Source: Candidatus Electrothrix rattekaaiensis
GTDB lineage: Bacteria > Desulfobacterota > Desulfobulbia > Desulfobulbales > Desulfobulbaceae
NCBI GenBank assembly: GCA_032595675.1
Contig: JAVQMD010000001.1
Location: 434,001 to 498,000 of the forward strand
DNA length: 64,000 nucleotides
Reading direction: 5' to 3'
A program made the translations under genes and the position numbers. Of the stretch, positions 30,230 through 37,929 are shown in pieces (within the stretch, counting starts at the first letter, position 1; every line of letters starts with the position of its first letter). The notes under the pieces are model-generated. The model ran no database searches and was not told the DNA's origin. It saw only the letters and a list, made by a program, of their open reading frames with translations.

Positions 30230-31624
30230 TCATTTTCTCTTTGCAAAGTCTTCAGTAAGTGAAGAAAACGTTTTGGCAAACCCAAAGCTGTTTTTATTGG
30301 CATGACCTGCAAAAAGCACCATGGGTTGCCCGTCTATTTCATAGACATGGGCCCATATCTTTCGATGGGACATAAAAAAGGCCATGTATAGCCCTATGAG
30401 CATCAGGGCGCAGCCCGAATAGACCCACCAGACGCCGGGATCTTTTGCAACCTGAAGGCCTGTGGCAAAATGAGGGCTGATGCTGAGTTCGTACTTTGCC
30501 TTTGGGCGTTCAACAATGACCGGAGTGCCGTACATCAAAGGAAACATAGACGGCGGGCCATCAGAATCCATCATCCAGATTTTCATCTCAGTGCTGCTTC
30601 TTCCGTCAGGAGTCTGAATCGGGCGAGCAGATTGAATACGTATCATAGCATTAGACCCGCCTTCCTGCCATGTATTGGTTACTGAATAGTTTTGTGGATC
30701 AACCGGGAAGGCATGAGTATTGCCACTGGTTATCTCGCGAAGTTTGATTATGGCCGCGCCTATCTGGTTGTAACTTGACTGATAAAAGGTGATGCCCTTG
30801 TAGATGAGAGGCTTGTTGACCTCAATGGTGGTGGTGAGCACCTCTTTGCCGTCCTCGATGACCGTCAGGTTGGAGAGGTAATCCTTGGGCATGGAGGAGC
30901 CGGGATAATAATGAATCTCGAAATAATTACAGCGGACAGTAAAGCCGAGAGGGATCTTTTTCTCATCAGCATAGGAAAAAACAAAGTCGCTTTGTGCGGT
31001 TTCTGGCAGAGAAATTCCTCCTTTAAAAGCGAATTCACGATCTCCTAAAATCTTGGTGGCAACAGTTGAAGAGCCGATAACAGCCCCAAGCAGGATGATC
31101 AGAATGGAGATATGCACCACATAAACGCCGTAACGGGTCCGCGCCCCTTTCTGGGAAAAGAAGAGGGTGCCGTACTGTTTGTCGCGGCTGTCGGGCTTCC
31201 ATCCTTGCCGGGTGAGATATTTTTTTACTTCCTCTGTTGCCGTGGTAAGGGAGCCTGCAATCTTTTCTTCCTTGTGCAGCTTCATCTTGGGCAGGCGATC
31301 CGGATCAGTGGCCAAGTTATCCTTGCGCACCATTTTTATCACAGTGGGAATGCGATCTAGGCTGCAAATAATAAGGTTCAGGCTAAACGCCCCGAGCAGG
31401 CAGAGAAACCAGACAGAGTTGTACATATCATCAAGATTGAGTGTCTGGATCACTTGAGCGAAAGTTTCTCCCCTGTGTTCAACATAATGCTCAGCCGTTT
31501 TATTCTGCTCGATAACCGTGCCGATAATTGAGGTCGATGCAAGGAGGGCAATGAGAAGCAGGGCGAGTTTGACAGAGGCCAGAAATGCCCAAATTGGATT
31601 TTTCGATTTTGATGCCATGTGCAA
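30230..31624 (-). CDS. resB: Cytochrome c biogenesis protein ResB
   Basis: 464 residues. Three N-terminal helices start with IWAFLASVKLALLLIALLASTSIIGTVIEQN, a family hallmark. A large periplasmic loop (about 200-390) has GITFYQSSYNQIG, and a final helix (WWVYSGCALMLIGLYMAFFMSHRKIW) follows. It is the scaffold subunit of the system II cytochrome c synthetase. First gene of the resB-ccsB operon. Met1 and Met3 are both possible starts. Confidence 0.94.
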   Translation of the reverse strand: MHMASKSKNPIWAFLASVKLALLLIALLASTSIIGTVIEQNKTAEHYVEHRGETFAQVIQTLNLDDMYNSVWFLCLLGAFSLNLIICSLDRIPTVIKMVRKDNLATDPDRLPKMKLHKEEKIAGSLTTATEEVKKYLTRQGWKPDSRDKQYGTLFFSQKGARTRYGVYVVHISILIILLGAVIGSSTVATKILGDREFAFKGGISLPETAQSDFVFSYADEKKIPLGFTVRCNYFEIHYYPGSSMPKDYLSNLTVIEDGKEVLTTTIEVNKPLIYKGITFYQSSYNQIGAAIIKLREITSGNTHAFPVDPQNYSVTNTWQEGGSNAMIRIQSARPIQTPDGRSSTEMKIWMMDSDGPPSMFPLMYGTPVIVERPKAKYELSISPHFATGLQVAKDPGVWWVYSGCALMLIGLYMAFFMSHRKIWAHVYEIDGQPMVLFAGHANKNSFGFAKTFSSLTEDFAKRK

Positions 31625-31883
31625 TGAGGTAATCTGTTCGTGAAATTAAAGAAATGGATAATTGAGGGTTGGAAGAAGATATCTTTATTATTAAAAGATA
31701 TTCAAGCATGGGAGGGGAGGGCTGTCAATCTTTTTTCGTTGTGTTGTTTCCTCTCTTGAACAAGAGAATGAGAAGAGGAGGAGAGTATGCCGCTGGGACA
31801 GTTGAGTCGAGGCCGAAGGTTACGTTTTTATGGCATAGCATGCCTTATGGGGAAAACAGAAAGGGTATCCCCTTTTTCCTCTA
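31625..31883. other. Upstream region of resB
   Basis: About 260 bases that probably hold the resB promoter. I see no convincing gene. The sequence becomes AT-rich to the right, marking the start of an accessory strip. Confidence 0.3.
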
Positions 31884-32096
31884 TCAACTCAACCCGTCAG
31901 ACATTTCCAACCGATCAAATTTATTAGGATCTAAAAAGAAACCGTCTGCTATAACCATACGGCGTCCATCAATCATTCTAAGGTCACCTTTAATCCACTG
32001 ACCTTTGAAATATTGTTTTTCCCTTTTAATTCCTCTTAAAACGAAGTCTTCTTTCACCCGCAGTGAGTATCTACAGTTATTCATATCTGACACCAT
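31884..32096 (-). CDS. Small hypothetical protein
   Basis: 70 residues, basic N-terminal half (YSLRVKEDFVLRGIKREKQYF) and a final LDPNKFDRLEMSDGLS. No domain recognised. The frame has sensible codon use and a compact hydrophilic composition but no strong ribosome site, and its neighbours are non-coding. It could be a remnant of a larger gene. Confidence 0.35.
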   Translation of the reverse strand: MVSDMNNCRYSLRVKEDFVLRGIKREKQYFKGQWIKGDLRMIDGRRMVIADGFFLDPNKFDRLEMSDGLS

Positions 32097-32228
32097 ATCA
32101 ATACAAAGGAAAGCTTTATTACCCGTAAATTGGTAGAAAACAAAATAATGGCTCAGATAATACTACAAAGGGTTTTTCCTAACCTCAAGAATAAATTTAA
32201 GATGTTTTTTACGAGACCGACGAGAATG

Positions 32229-32362
32229 GGGGCATGCGGTGAGCATGTACCCGGTAGATTGACCATAAAAAAGGGTCGCTAGCATAAGCTGACGGCCCTT
32301 TTTCGTTTTACATAAGATCTCTTATGCGACTTGTTCTCTTAGAGGATTTAACCGGGTACGTC
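32229..32362. repeat. Nested inverted-repeat element
   Basis: Outer arms GTACCCGGT (32247-32255) and ACCGGGTAC (32351-32359), with GGGG and CCCC further out, enclose about 95 bases that contain a terminator-like hairpin (32267-32303) and a second small hairpin (AAGATCTCTT near 32312-32321). The arrangement resembles a small non-autonomous mobile element or a structured RNA. No coding potential. Confidence 0.45.
32267..32303. terminator. Intrinsic terminator hairpin
   Basis: AAAAAGGGTCG paired with CGGCCCTTTTT (one wobble pair), with an inner AGC-ATAA-GCT stem, and T or A runs on both sides. It can act for the minus-strand outer-membrane-like gene, which ends at 32395. Confidence 0.65.
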
Positions 32363-32394
32363 CCCTATTAATTACTATTAATTATTATCAAGTT

Positions 32395-33096
32395 TTACAA
32401 TCCAGTCGTAAAATTATATCCTATAGCGAATGACCACCAAACGTCATCTTGATGCTCAAATTTATCTCCAGCCTCACCTGAGACATGATCAATCCCAGCC
32501 ACGAGACCGATATCAAAAGTATCAGTAACTGACCATACTGCTCCTACAGCATAAGAAATACCACTCGCTGCTTCTACCTCTGCGGTTGAAATATCAGAAA
32601 CTGAAACCTGTGTCATTCCGAAGGTGGCAAGTAGAGAAATATAATTTCCTTTAAAGGCAATATAAGGGCCTAACGTAGAATCACCATAAAGATTCCCGGA
32701 ACGTATTTTGAAAGGTATGACCAAAGCTCCGACATCAATACCACCAACTCTCTTATACTTATAACTTGGTATCTGGTTGCCGCACACCTTGTAAGGCTTG
32801 TCAATATCAACAGTACCATTACCTGTAACATAATCAAAAGTTACTATCATTACGTTTTCATCAGATGATAACTCTCTAAATATCGAATCCTTACCAGTGC
32901 TATATGTTACGCTTGGAGCATTACAATCTCCACCCTTATCGATGATCTTATCAAGATCAAAGCTGGCCCTGTATGTTACATCAAGATTGAAAAAAGTTTT
33001 CGTAATAGAGTCAACCCCCTTATTGGCACTATATCCAGTAACGGCAAACAGAAAAACATGAAAAAAGGCTGCAAATACCAAAAATAAACTTTTCAT
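32395..33096 (-). CDS. Putative outer-membrane beta-barrel protein
   Basis: 233 residues. A signal peptide (MKSLFLVFAAFFHVFLFAVTGYSA) is followed by alternating beta-type strands, and the C-terminal strand WWSFAIGYNFTTGL has the aromatic-rich pattern of outer-membrane barrels, although it ends in Leu rather than Phe. Two Cys residues (DCNAPS, VCGNQIP) could pair. An AAGGAGGG ribosome site precedes the ATG. It stands alone in an AT-rich stretch. Function unknown; general similarity to transporter-like or OmpW-sized barrels only. Confidence 0.65.
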   Translation of the reverse strand: MKSLFLVFAAFFHVFLFAVTGYSANKGVDSITKTFFNLDVTYRASFDLDKIIDKGGDCNAPSVTYSTGKDSIFRELSSDENVMIVTFDYVTGNGTVDIDKPYKVCGNQIPSYKYKRVGGIDVGALVIPFKIRSGNLYGDSTLGPYIAFKGNYISLLATFGMTQVSVSDISTAEVEAASGISYAVGAVWSVTDTFDIGLVAGIDHVSGEAGDKFEHQDDVWWSFAIGYNFTTGL

Positions 33097-33289
33097 TTCA
33101 CCCTCCTTTTTTAAAAAATGATAAGAAAAATACTCTTCCTGTTAAGTATAAGCACTTATAAACTTAAATATCAATTATATTTTCTTTGTCCTTACGGAGT
33201 GATACGAAAATACTGGTAGCGCTATGTCGTACATAATAGAAATAACTACTATTAATAATGATTGATAATTGCAAGAAAATATCATGTCG

Positions 33290-33357
33290 GTATCACACCC
33301 CGTAGCCATGCGGTTTGTAGGTCGGGGTCACAGATTCGACTCCCAAACTCATCAAGC
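33290..33357 (+). other. tRNA-like 3'-half fragment, copy A
   Basis: Contains GTATCACA, AGCCATGCGG, AGGTCGGGG and a T-loop-like ATTCGACTCCC, ending ATCAAGC. The same ordered blocks occur on the minus strand at 56450-56530. It lacks a full cloverleaf, so it is not a functional tRNA by eye. It sits at the right edge of an AT-rich strip and may be an integration-site remnant. Confidence 0.4.
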
Positions 33358-33507
33358 GTCATTGCAAGCATTCCCCAGGAAAAGAAAGAAACATGCTCTT
33401 TCCTCTTGAAATTTTCCGCAACATAAGCTAGTTGTTCGGAGTCCTGCTCAGTTAAAGGGGAAAATTGCCCTACGTTCGGCAGGAGTCTTCCGGGAACGGT
33501 TGGACAT

Positions 33508-33780
33508 ACCTTGTTGCATATTTACAACAGGGGAGCCGGAAGGTACAACGCGACGTTTGAAATGTACAACGAGGCATTCGAAGTTTAAAACGTCGTACTT
33601 GAAGTTTCGAATGAGGTATTTTAAGCATCAAATGAGCCATTCGACGCTTCAAACGTGGCACTTGAAGCTTCATGTGAGGCATTCGAAGCTTAAAACGTGA
33701 CGTTTGAAGCGTGAAACGCGGTGTTTGAAGCGTTCAATAAGGCGTTTGAAGTTGCAAAAACGGTATTTTAACTCGCAATA
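33508..33780 (+). repeat. 21-bp-period degenerate tandem array A
   Basis: About 11-13 units. A GAAG-like tetramer recurs at 33559, 33580, 33601, 33622, 33643, 33664, 33685, 33706, 33727, 33748 and 33769, exactly 21 bases apart. A typical unit reads GAGGCA, TTCGAA, GCTTAAAAC. Units differ by several bases but never lose register in this stretch; one 20-base unit precedes it. The array ends about 40 bases before the ATG at 33811, which has a GAGGAGG ribosome site. Every frame reads as a heptapeptide repeat, so the open frames over it are artefacts or an unusual product. Confidence 0.85.
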
Positions 33781-33810
33781 AGCCAAGTAAAAACAGCAGA
33801 GGAGGCTATC

Positions 33811-34069
33811 ATGGCACGTTTTCCCACTCGTGAAGCGGACATCAGAACTTTAGTGCAGAAGATCATCGGTGGACGGGGGCAAGGCGGCCTTTTATCGGGT
33901 TGAGCAGCGGCAATTGCCTGACGGGGAATGGACAATGGTCGGCACGGCCTTGGAAACAGAGATCACCCTGAATAATCAGAAGCGCGGCAAAGAGCATGAG
34001 TACCGGGTCATTGCTGTGAACAAGGCTGGCGAAAGCGACCCGAGCAATACCGTGGCCGCAGTGCTGTAG
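33811..34069 (+). pseudogene. Deleted remnant of a fibronectin type III protein gene
   Basis: ATG at 33811 after GAGGAGG starts MARFPTREADIRTLVQKII, then leaves frame and stops at 33902. From 33869 another frame gives DGGKAAFYRVEQRQLPDGEW, ETEITL, EYRVIAVNKAGESDPSN, a clear fibronectin type III domain. The N-terminus and the domain match the two ends of a roughly 200-residue family, so an internal deletion with frameshift has removed the middle. It directly follows the 21-bp array. Confidence 0.65.
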
Positions 34070-34120
34070 CGGAGAACGAAAAAAGAGCGGCTGATCTGAG
34101 GAAAATATTACAGGGGAAAA

Positions 34121-35005
34121 ATGAATATTCTTATTTCCGGTGCATCCGGTTTAATCGGCACAGAGGTTACTCGTTTACTGGCAGAACAAGGGCATAGCGT
34201 TTTTGCTCTGAGCCGAAGTACCGAACATGCTCCGTCTTGGGACATCGGTCAAAAAAATATTCAGTTGGGTAAAGACGACCGGATTGATGTGGTTGTGCAT
34301 CTTGCCGGTGAAAATGTCGCTCAGGGACGCTGGACAGCAGACAAGAAAGAACGGATTTTACAGAGCAGGGTCGAGGGAACAGGTCTTCTTGCTGAGTTTT
34401 TTGCAGCAGCTGCGTATAAGCCTCGTCTCATGATTTCCGCCTCTGCCATAGGATTCTACGGAGAGCGGGGTGACGAGGAGTTGGACGAAGGTAGTGCAAA
34501 AGGAACAGGGTTTCTCGCTGATGTGAGCAAGGCCTGGGAGGAAGCCGCCCGACCTGCGACAGAAGCCGGTATCCGGGTGGTGAATACGCGCTTTGGAATG
34601 GTGCTTAGTCCAGACGGAGGTGCTTTGGCCAAGGTGCTCTTTCCTTTCAGGATGGGCCTTGGCGGGCCTGTCGGGGACGGGAATCAGTACATGAGCTGGG
34701 TCAGTATTCATGATGTGGCTCAGGCCATTCTCCATATTATTGTGCAGGAGGATCTGCACGGGCCGGTCAATATCGTTGCTCCCCATCCTGTAACGAATCA
34801 GCAATTCACACGGGTATTGGGCAAGGTTTTGCGACGACCGGCATTTCTTCCTGTCCCGAAATTTTTTCTGTCGTTTTTCCTCGGGGAAATGGCCAAGGAA
34901 CTGTTGTTTGCCAGTGCGCGGGTCTATCCTCGCAAGCTTCAGGATTCGGGGTATGTCTTTGCGAGCTCTGATCTTGCGTCGGCCTTGAAGAGTCTGCTGC
35001 GCTGA
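34121..35005 (+). CDS. TIGR01777-family NAD-dependent epimerase/dehydratase-like protein
   Basis: 294 residues, extended SDR fold. MNILISGASGLIGTEV gives the glycine-rich dinucleotide motif, VVHLAGENV is the family's third-strand block, and SASAIGFYGERGDE carries the YxxxK-region variant with Tyr but no canonical Lys. The C-terminal domain has GDGNQYMSWVSIHDV. Members (YfcH/SulA-like) are widespread and of unknown substrate. The gene is followed by a palindromic repeat and an insertion sequence. Confidence 0.9.
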   Translation: MNILISGASGLIGTEVTRLLAEQGHSVFALSRSTEHAPSWDIGQKNIQLGKDDRIDVVVHLAGENVAQGRWTADKKERILQSRVEGTGLLAEFFAAAAYKPRLMISASAIGFYGERGDEELDEGSAKGTGFLADVSKAWEEAARPATEAGIRVVNTRFGMVLSPDGGALAKVLFPFRMGLGGPVGDGNQYMSWVSIHDVAQAILHIIVQEDLHGPVNIVAPHPVTNQQFTRVLGKVLRRPAFLPVPKFFLSFFLGEMAKELLFASARVYPRKLQDSGYVFASSDLASALKSLLR

Positions 35006-35016
35006 TTTCGATCCGG

Positions 35017-35042
35017 TAGGGGCACGGCGTGCCGTGCCCTTA
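35017..35042 (+). repeat. GTAGGGGC-family palindrome, copy interrupted by an IS
   Basis: GTAGGGGCACGGC GT GCCGTGCCCTTAC, a 9-bp perfect stem. Its last bases, TTAC, form part of the target duplication of the adjacent insertion sequence, so the IS inserted at the edge of this palindrome. Confidence 0.7.
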
Positions 35043-35044
35043 CA

Positions 35045-36828
35045 CTCGATGAGCCAGTTTTTTTATCTTGACACATTTTCCCCAAGTTTATTCCAAATCA
35101 AAGTGACTTAGTCACCCGGCAGCTCTGTATTGCAATGATGGACTTGCTTCCAGTCGACCAAGATCCCTACCTACCATGTGTTTTTTCGAGGGAGCCAAAA
35201 AAATGACAGATTCTTTTACCTTGGAAGCAAGTTGTTCGAGTGCCTTAGCTGGATTTTCCGACTGTAGGAGTTCTTGTATGAACATGAATAGGCTGTCCAT
35301 GCTAATCTGGTGCCGTAGGGTTCCAACAGTAGCTGCGGGAAGTTTGTTCTTAATCCTGGCTAGTTGGTCCGGATGAAAAAGGAGGCAATGATCAACCAGC
35401 AGGCTCAGGATCAAGCTGTTGCGAGACCCCTCCTCACCTGTCAGCTTGGTCAAAGTCGCCCATCCTTCATTGGCCTTCCAGTCCTGAAAAAAAACCTCTA
35501 CAAGCCATCTTAGAGTGTAAGCCTTTACAATATCCTCTGTTCTCCATGACATATCGGTAGCGACGAGGTAGCGGTATTCATCCTCATCTTCGTATTTTAA
35601 CGCAACAATGAAACGTTTAACGCCTTGGCTGGGTACATACAGGCGTGCGCTGGCAATAGTGGCCGTTATTTCTTTTTCCCCACGAATTTTTATTTGTCGG
35701 AGTACTCCGGAGTTGCGGGAGAAATATTCTTTCACGCTAATATTTTTGCCACGGTGCCGAACGTTTCTATTTCTATCTACCTGACTGATAATCTGTGTTG
35801 ATTTATAGACAGATGCGGCACCGGCAAGGAATTTTTTATTACCATATAGCGCATCTGCGTTAATACAATTCACCTTAATATCAGGATGTTTTACCTTAAA
35901 TTCTTTGAGAAGCTGAATCGCAAGTTCATTTTTTGAAGGATAGTTTGAATTTTCAGGCGGTCTTTTCGGTCGTCGAGCCGCCGGAATTCCAATTTTTTTG
36001 AGTTGTTTGCATTTTTTTCTCCATTGAGTCACAGCTGGATCAGGCATGTAAAATTTAAATCCTACCGGAATGGTAATGCTTGGTGCCGTGAGAATAAGAA
36101 ACACCACGCACTGGCCCATCGCATAGCCACCGGTCGCCTTATCTTTAAGTTTATGTACCCACGAAATTTTTTTCGTACTTTTGGAGCGATGATTGTCCGA
36201 CTCGTCAATATTAAGAGTTCCAAGGGTGACTCTGTATGAAGAAAAGATAACATTTACTGATACTTGAAACATCAAGGGCCAAGGAATTTTGGAGTGACAA
36301 AACATCCAGGACAGAGCTTTCTTTTTGTATCTGCCCAGGCTGACTTTTTCGAATCTTGCCCAGCATACCGAATTAGTTGCCAGAGTGGCTAAGGCGCAAA
36401 AAGCCAACCAGTATTTTTGTTTTTTTGACAGACCGTTGCCAGGACTGTGAATTCTAACCTCTTCGTCTATTTTTTCAAAAAAATCAGTGATAAAATCTGG
36501 TAATTTTTTGCCGATAACCATGAGGCCTCTCTTCGTTGATGACAACATTGAGGGTTCATTGGTATAATAATATTTGTATTTTGAACAGTTAAATTTCGAC
36601 TCGCTATCTTTACGGGCACTTTTTTGGGGAGTTGGCCTGGCTTTAGAACGTTGAAGGGTTTCGCAAAGCTTAATCCAGAGTTTTATCGTTAGACCAATCT
36701 CCCCATTTTTTTTTTGAGCTAAAAGTACCTCTGAACAGGTTTTCTCAAGCCCGAGGTCTTCAATAAAGATGCCCTAATTTGACATAATTCTTGAAAAATT
36801 CGCAAGGTGAAAAAACTGGCTCATCGAG
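35045..36828 (-). mobile_element. Complete insertion sequence, IS4-type, 1784 bp
   Basis: Terminal inverted repeats share CTCGATGAGCCAGTTTTTT exactly (19 bases) and then match TATCTTG against CACCTTG. A 5-bp direct repeat TTACA flanks both ends (35040-35044 and 36829-36833), the signature of a single transposition event. One transposase gene lies inside on the minus strand. The element separates the TIGR01777 gene from a zinc-finger-like gene. Ends and duplication are intact, so it may be recent. Confidence 0.92.
35112..36548 (-). CDS. IS4-type DDE transposase
   Basis: 478 residues. DDE core residues can be placed at TLNIDESDNH (first Asp), CINADALYGNK (second Asp) and RWLVEVFFQDWKANEG (Glu), the last being the YREK-like block of IS4-related enzymes. 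The N-terminus contains a helical DNA-binding region and a WARFEKVS segment. It catalyses cut-and-paste of the surrounding element. The frame is full length with no stop. About 280 bases of the element upstream of the start are non-coding. Confidence 0.9.
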   Translation of the reverse strand: MLSSTKRGLMVIGKKLPDFITDFFEKIDEEVRIHSPGNGLSKKQKYWLAFCALATLATNSVCWARFEKVSLGRYKKKALSWMFCHSKIPWPLMFQVSVNVIFSSYRVTLGTLNIDESDNHRSKSTKKISWVHKLKDKATGGYAMGQCVVFLILTAPSITIPVGFKFYMPDPAVTQWRKKCKQLKKIGIPAARRPKRPPENSNYPSKNELAIQLLKEFKVKHPDIKVNCINADALYGNKKFLAGAASVYKSTQIISQVDRNRNVRHRGKNISVKEYFSRNSGVLRQIKIRGEKEITATIASARLYVPSQGVKRFIVALKYEDEDEYRYLVATDMSWRTEDIVKAYTLRWLVEVFFQDWKANEGWATLTKLTGEEGSRNSLILSLLVDHCLLFHPDQLARIKNKLPAATVGTLRHQISMDSLFMFIQELLQSENPAKALEQLASKVKESVIFLAPSKKHMVGRDLGRLEASPSLQYRAAG

Positions 36829-36841
36829 TTACAGTATCAGC

Positions 36842-37513
36842 CTATTGCAGTTCAACCCCAGGCCCTTCATCTGCAAAAGCCGGGCGTTGCTCCGGGGTGT
36901 ATGCCAGTCGCCCTTTTTGCTGTAAAAGTTCTTCAAAACGGATAAGATCTTGGTCTGTGGTCATCTCTTCCACGTCAAGTTGAGCAAATCGGCATTCGCA
37001 GTGGATTAACTGGCCGCCGCACCAAGGACAGACTTCTACCGGGCAGCCTAGCTCATGCTCTTCGCCCGTGGCTGCGTGACAGGCCGGGCAGGTGTCAATA
37101 TCGGTCTGGACAGGTTCGTAGAAGGGGAAATTTTCCAGATCTCGGGCCTGCTCGCAGAATACTTCGGCAGAGGAAAAATCGAAGAAACGGAGCAACTCCT
37201 TGTCCAGATAGCCTTCCTGCATGCTGCCGTGAAATTCAATACCTTCGCTGGACATCAGATAGAGGTAGGCATCAAGGGATGTCACCGCAGCGAGGAGAAA
37301 GACTCCAGCTTTTCTCCCGACGAGACGCAACTCTTTTATCCAGTCGTCCTGGGCCTCGGGCAAACAGCGGTAAAATTCATCAAGAACGTCTAGGGCTAGA
37401 CGATCTTCACGGAAGATAACCAACAGATCATGGGCCTGTGCTTTTTGGTCATCAGGGACCGCGTATTGCATCAGGTCTCGGATACGTCTTCGTTTCTCTT
37501 GTAGCTCATCCAT
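36842..37513 (-). CDS. Hypothetical protein with zinc-binding Cys clusters
   Basis: 223 residues. The N-terminal 120 residues are alpha-helical and acidic. Residues about 140-175 have CPACHAATGEEHELGCPVEV, then CPWCGGQLIHCEC, two zinc-ribbon-like knuckles. No enzyme motif recognised. The ATG (37513) follows a weak ribosome site. The IS right end lies 8 bases after the stop, so its terminator region may be disrupted. Confidence 0.65.
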   Translation of the reverse strand: MDELQEKRRRIRDLMQYAVPDDQKAQAHDLLVIFREDRLALDVLDEFYRCLPEAQDDWIKELRLVGRKAGVFLLAAVTSLDAYLYLMSSEGIEFHGSMQEGYLDKELLRFFDFSSAEVFCEQARDLENFPFYEPVQTDIDTCPACHAATGEEHELGCPVEVCPWCGGQLIHCECRFAQLDVEEMTTDQDLIRFEELLQQKGRLAYTPEQRPAFADEGPGVELQ

Positions 37514-37929
37514 ATGTTTGTATCGTTTGTATCGCTTTATTTCGCTTATCTTGTTGAAATGTCTTGATCCGGTTGTCGGATATTGCTATACGCCTTGATT
37601 CTTTTAAAGAAGTGATGTAAAAATGATTTCGTGCGGCGTAACTGACAGGTGACAGCGCGGAGGTGACAGCTCGGCCCCGGTGCCTTATTGTTACTGCCGC
37701 CCGGATTGTCTTCCCCCCTCTTTGATTGTTCCGGATATAACTGTTCGGGATTTCGAATCATATCATGTTTCATATCAGCCTGTTCTCAGGCTTGACAGGA
37801 TTGTAACCGAACAGGGGGAAACACGCATTATGTTTTCAATCTCCGACCATGAATTGCATCCGCTGCTCTGTTGAGGTTGCACAACAAACGGTGCATAACA
37901 AGGTAAACTACAACATAGAGGTCTTCATT
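37514..37929. other. Intergenic region upstream of citrate synthase
   Basis: About 415 bases between divergent genes. It contains a direct repeat of GGTGACAGC (near 37647 and 37661) and a TTGACA at about 37793 without a clear -10. I see no gene; the open frames here lack ribosome sites. Confidence 0.35.

Noticed and set aside
33290-33357. Functional tRNA gene
   Set aside because: Acceptor, D and anticodon stems cannot be closed; only the T-arm-like part is convincing.
33470-33700. Open frames across array A (both strands)
   Set aside because: Same reason: period of 21 keeps frames open. The peptides differ by frame and none has a supported start.
33508-33780. Array A as a CRISPR array
   Set aside because: Units are contiguous with no spacers, the period is too short and units drift; no cas genes nearby.
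37640-37680. Riboswitch upstream of citrate synthase
   Set aside because: Only a short direct repeat of GGTGACAGC is present; no known aptamer layout could be drawn.
37546-37773. 75-residue frame upstream of citrate synthase
   Set aside because: No ribosome site, irregular composition and it lies across the probable promoter region.
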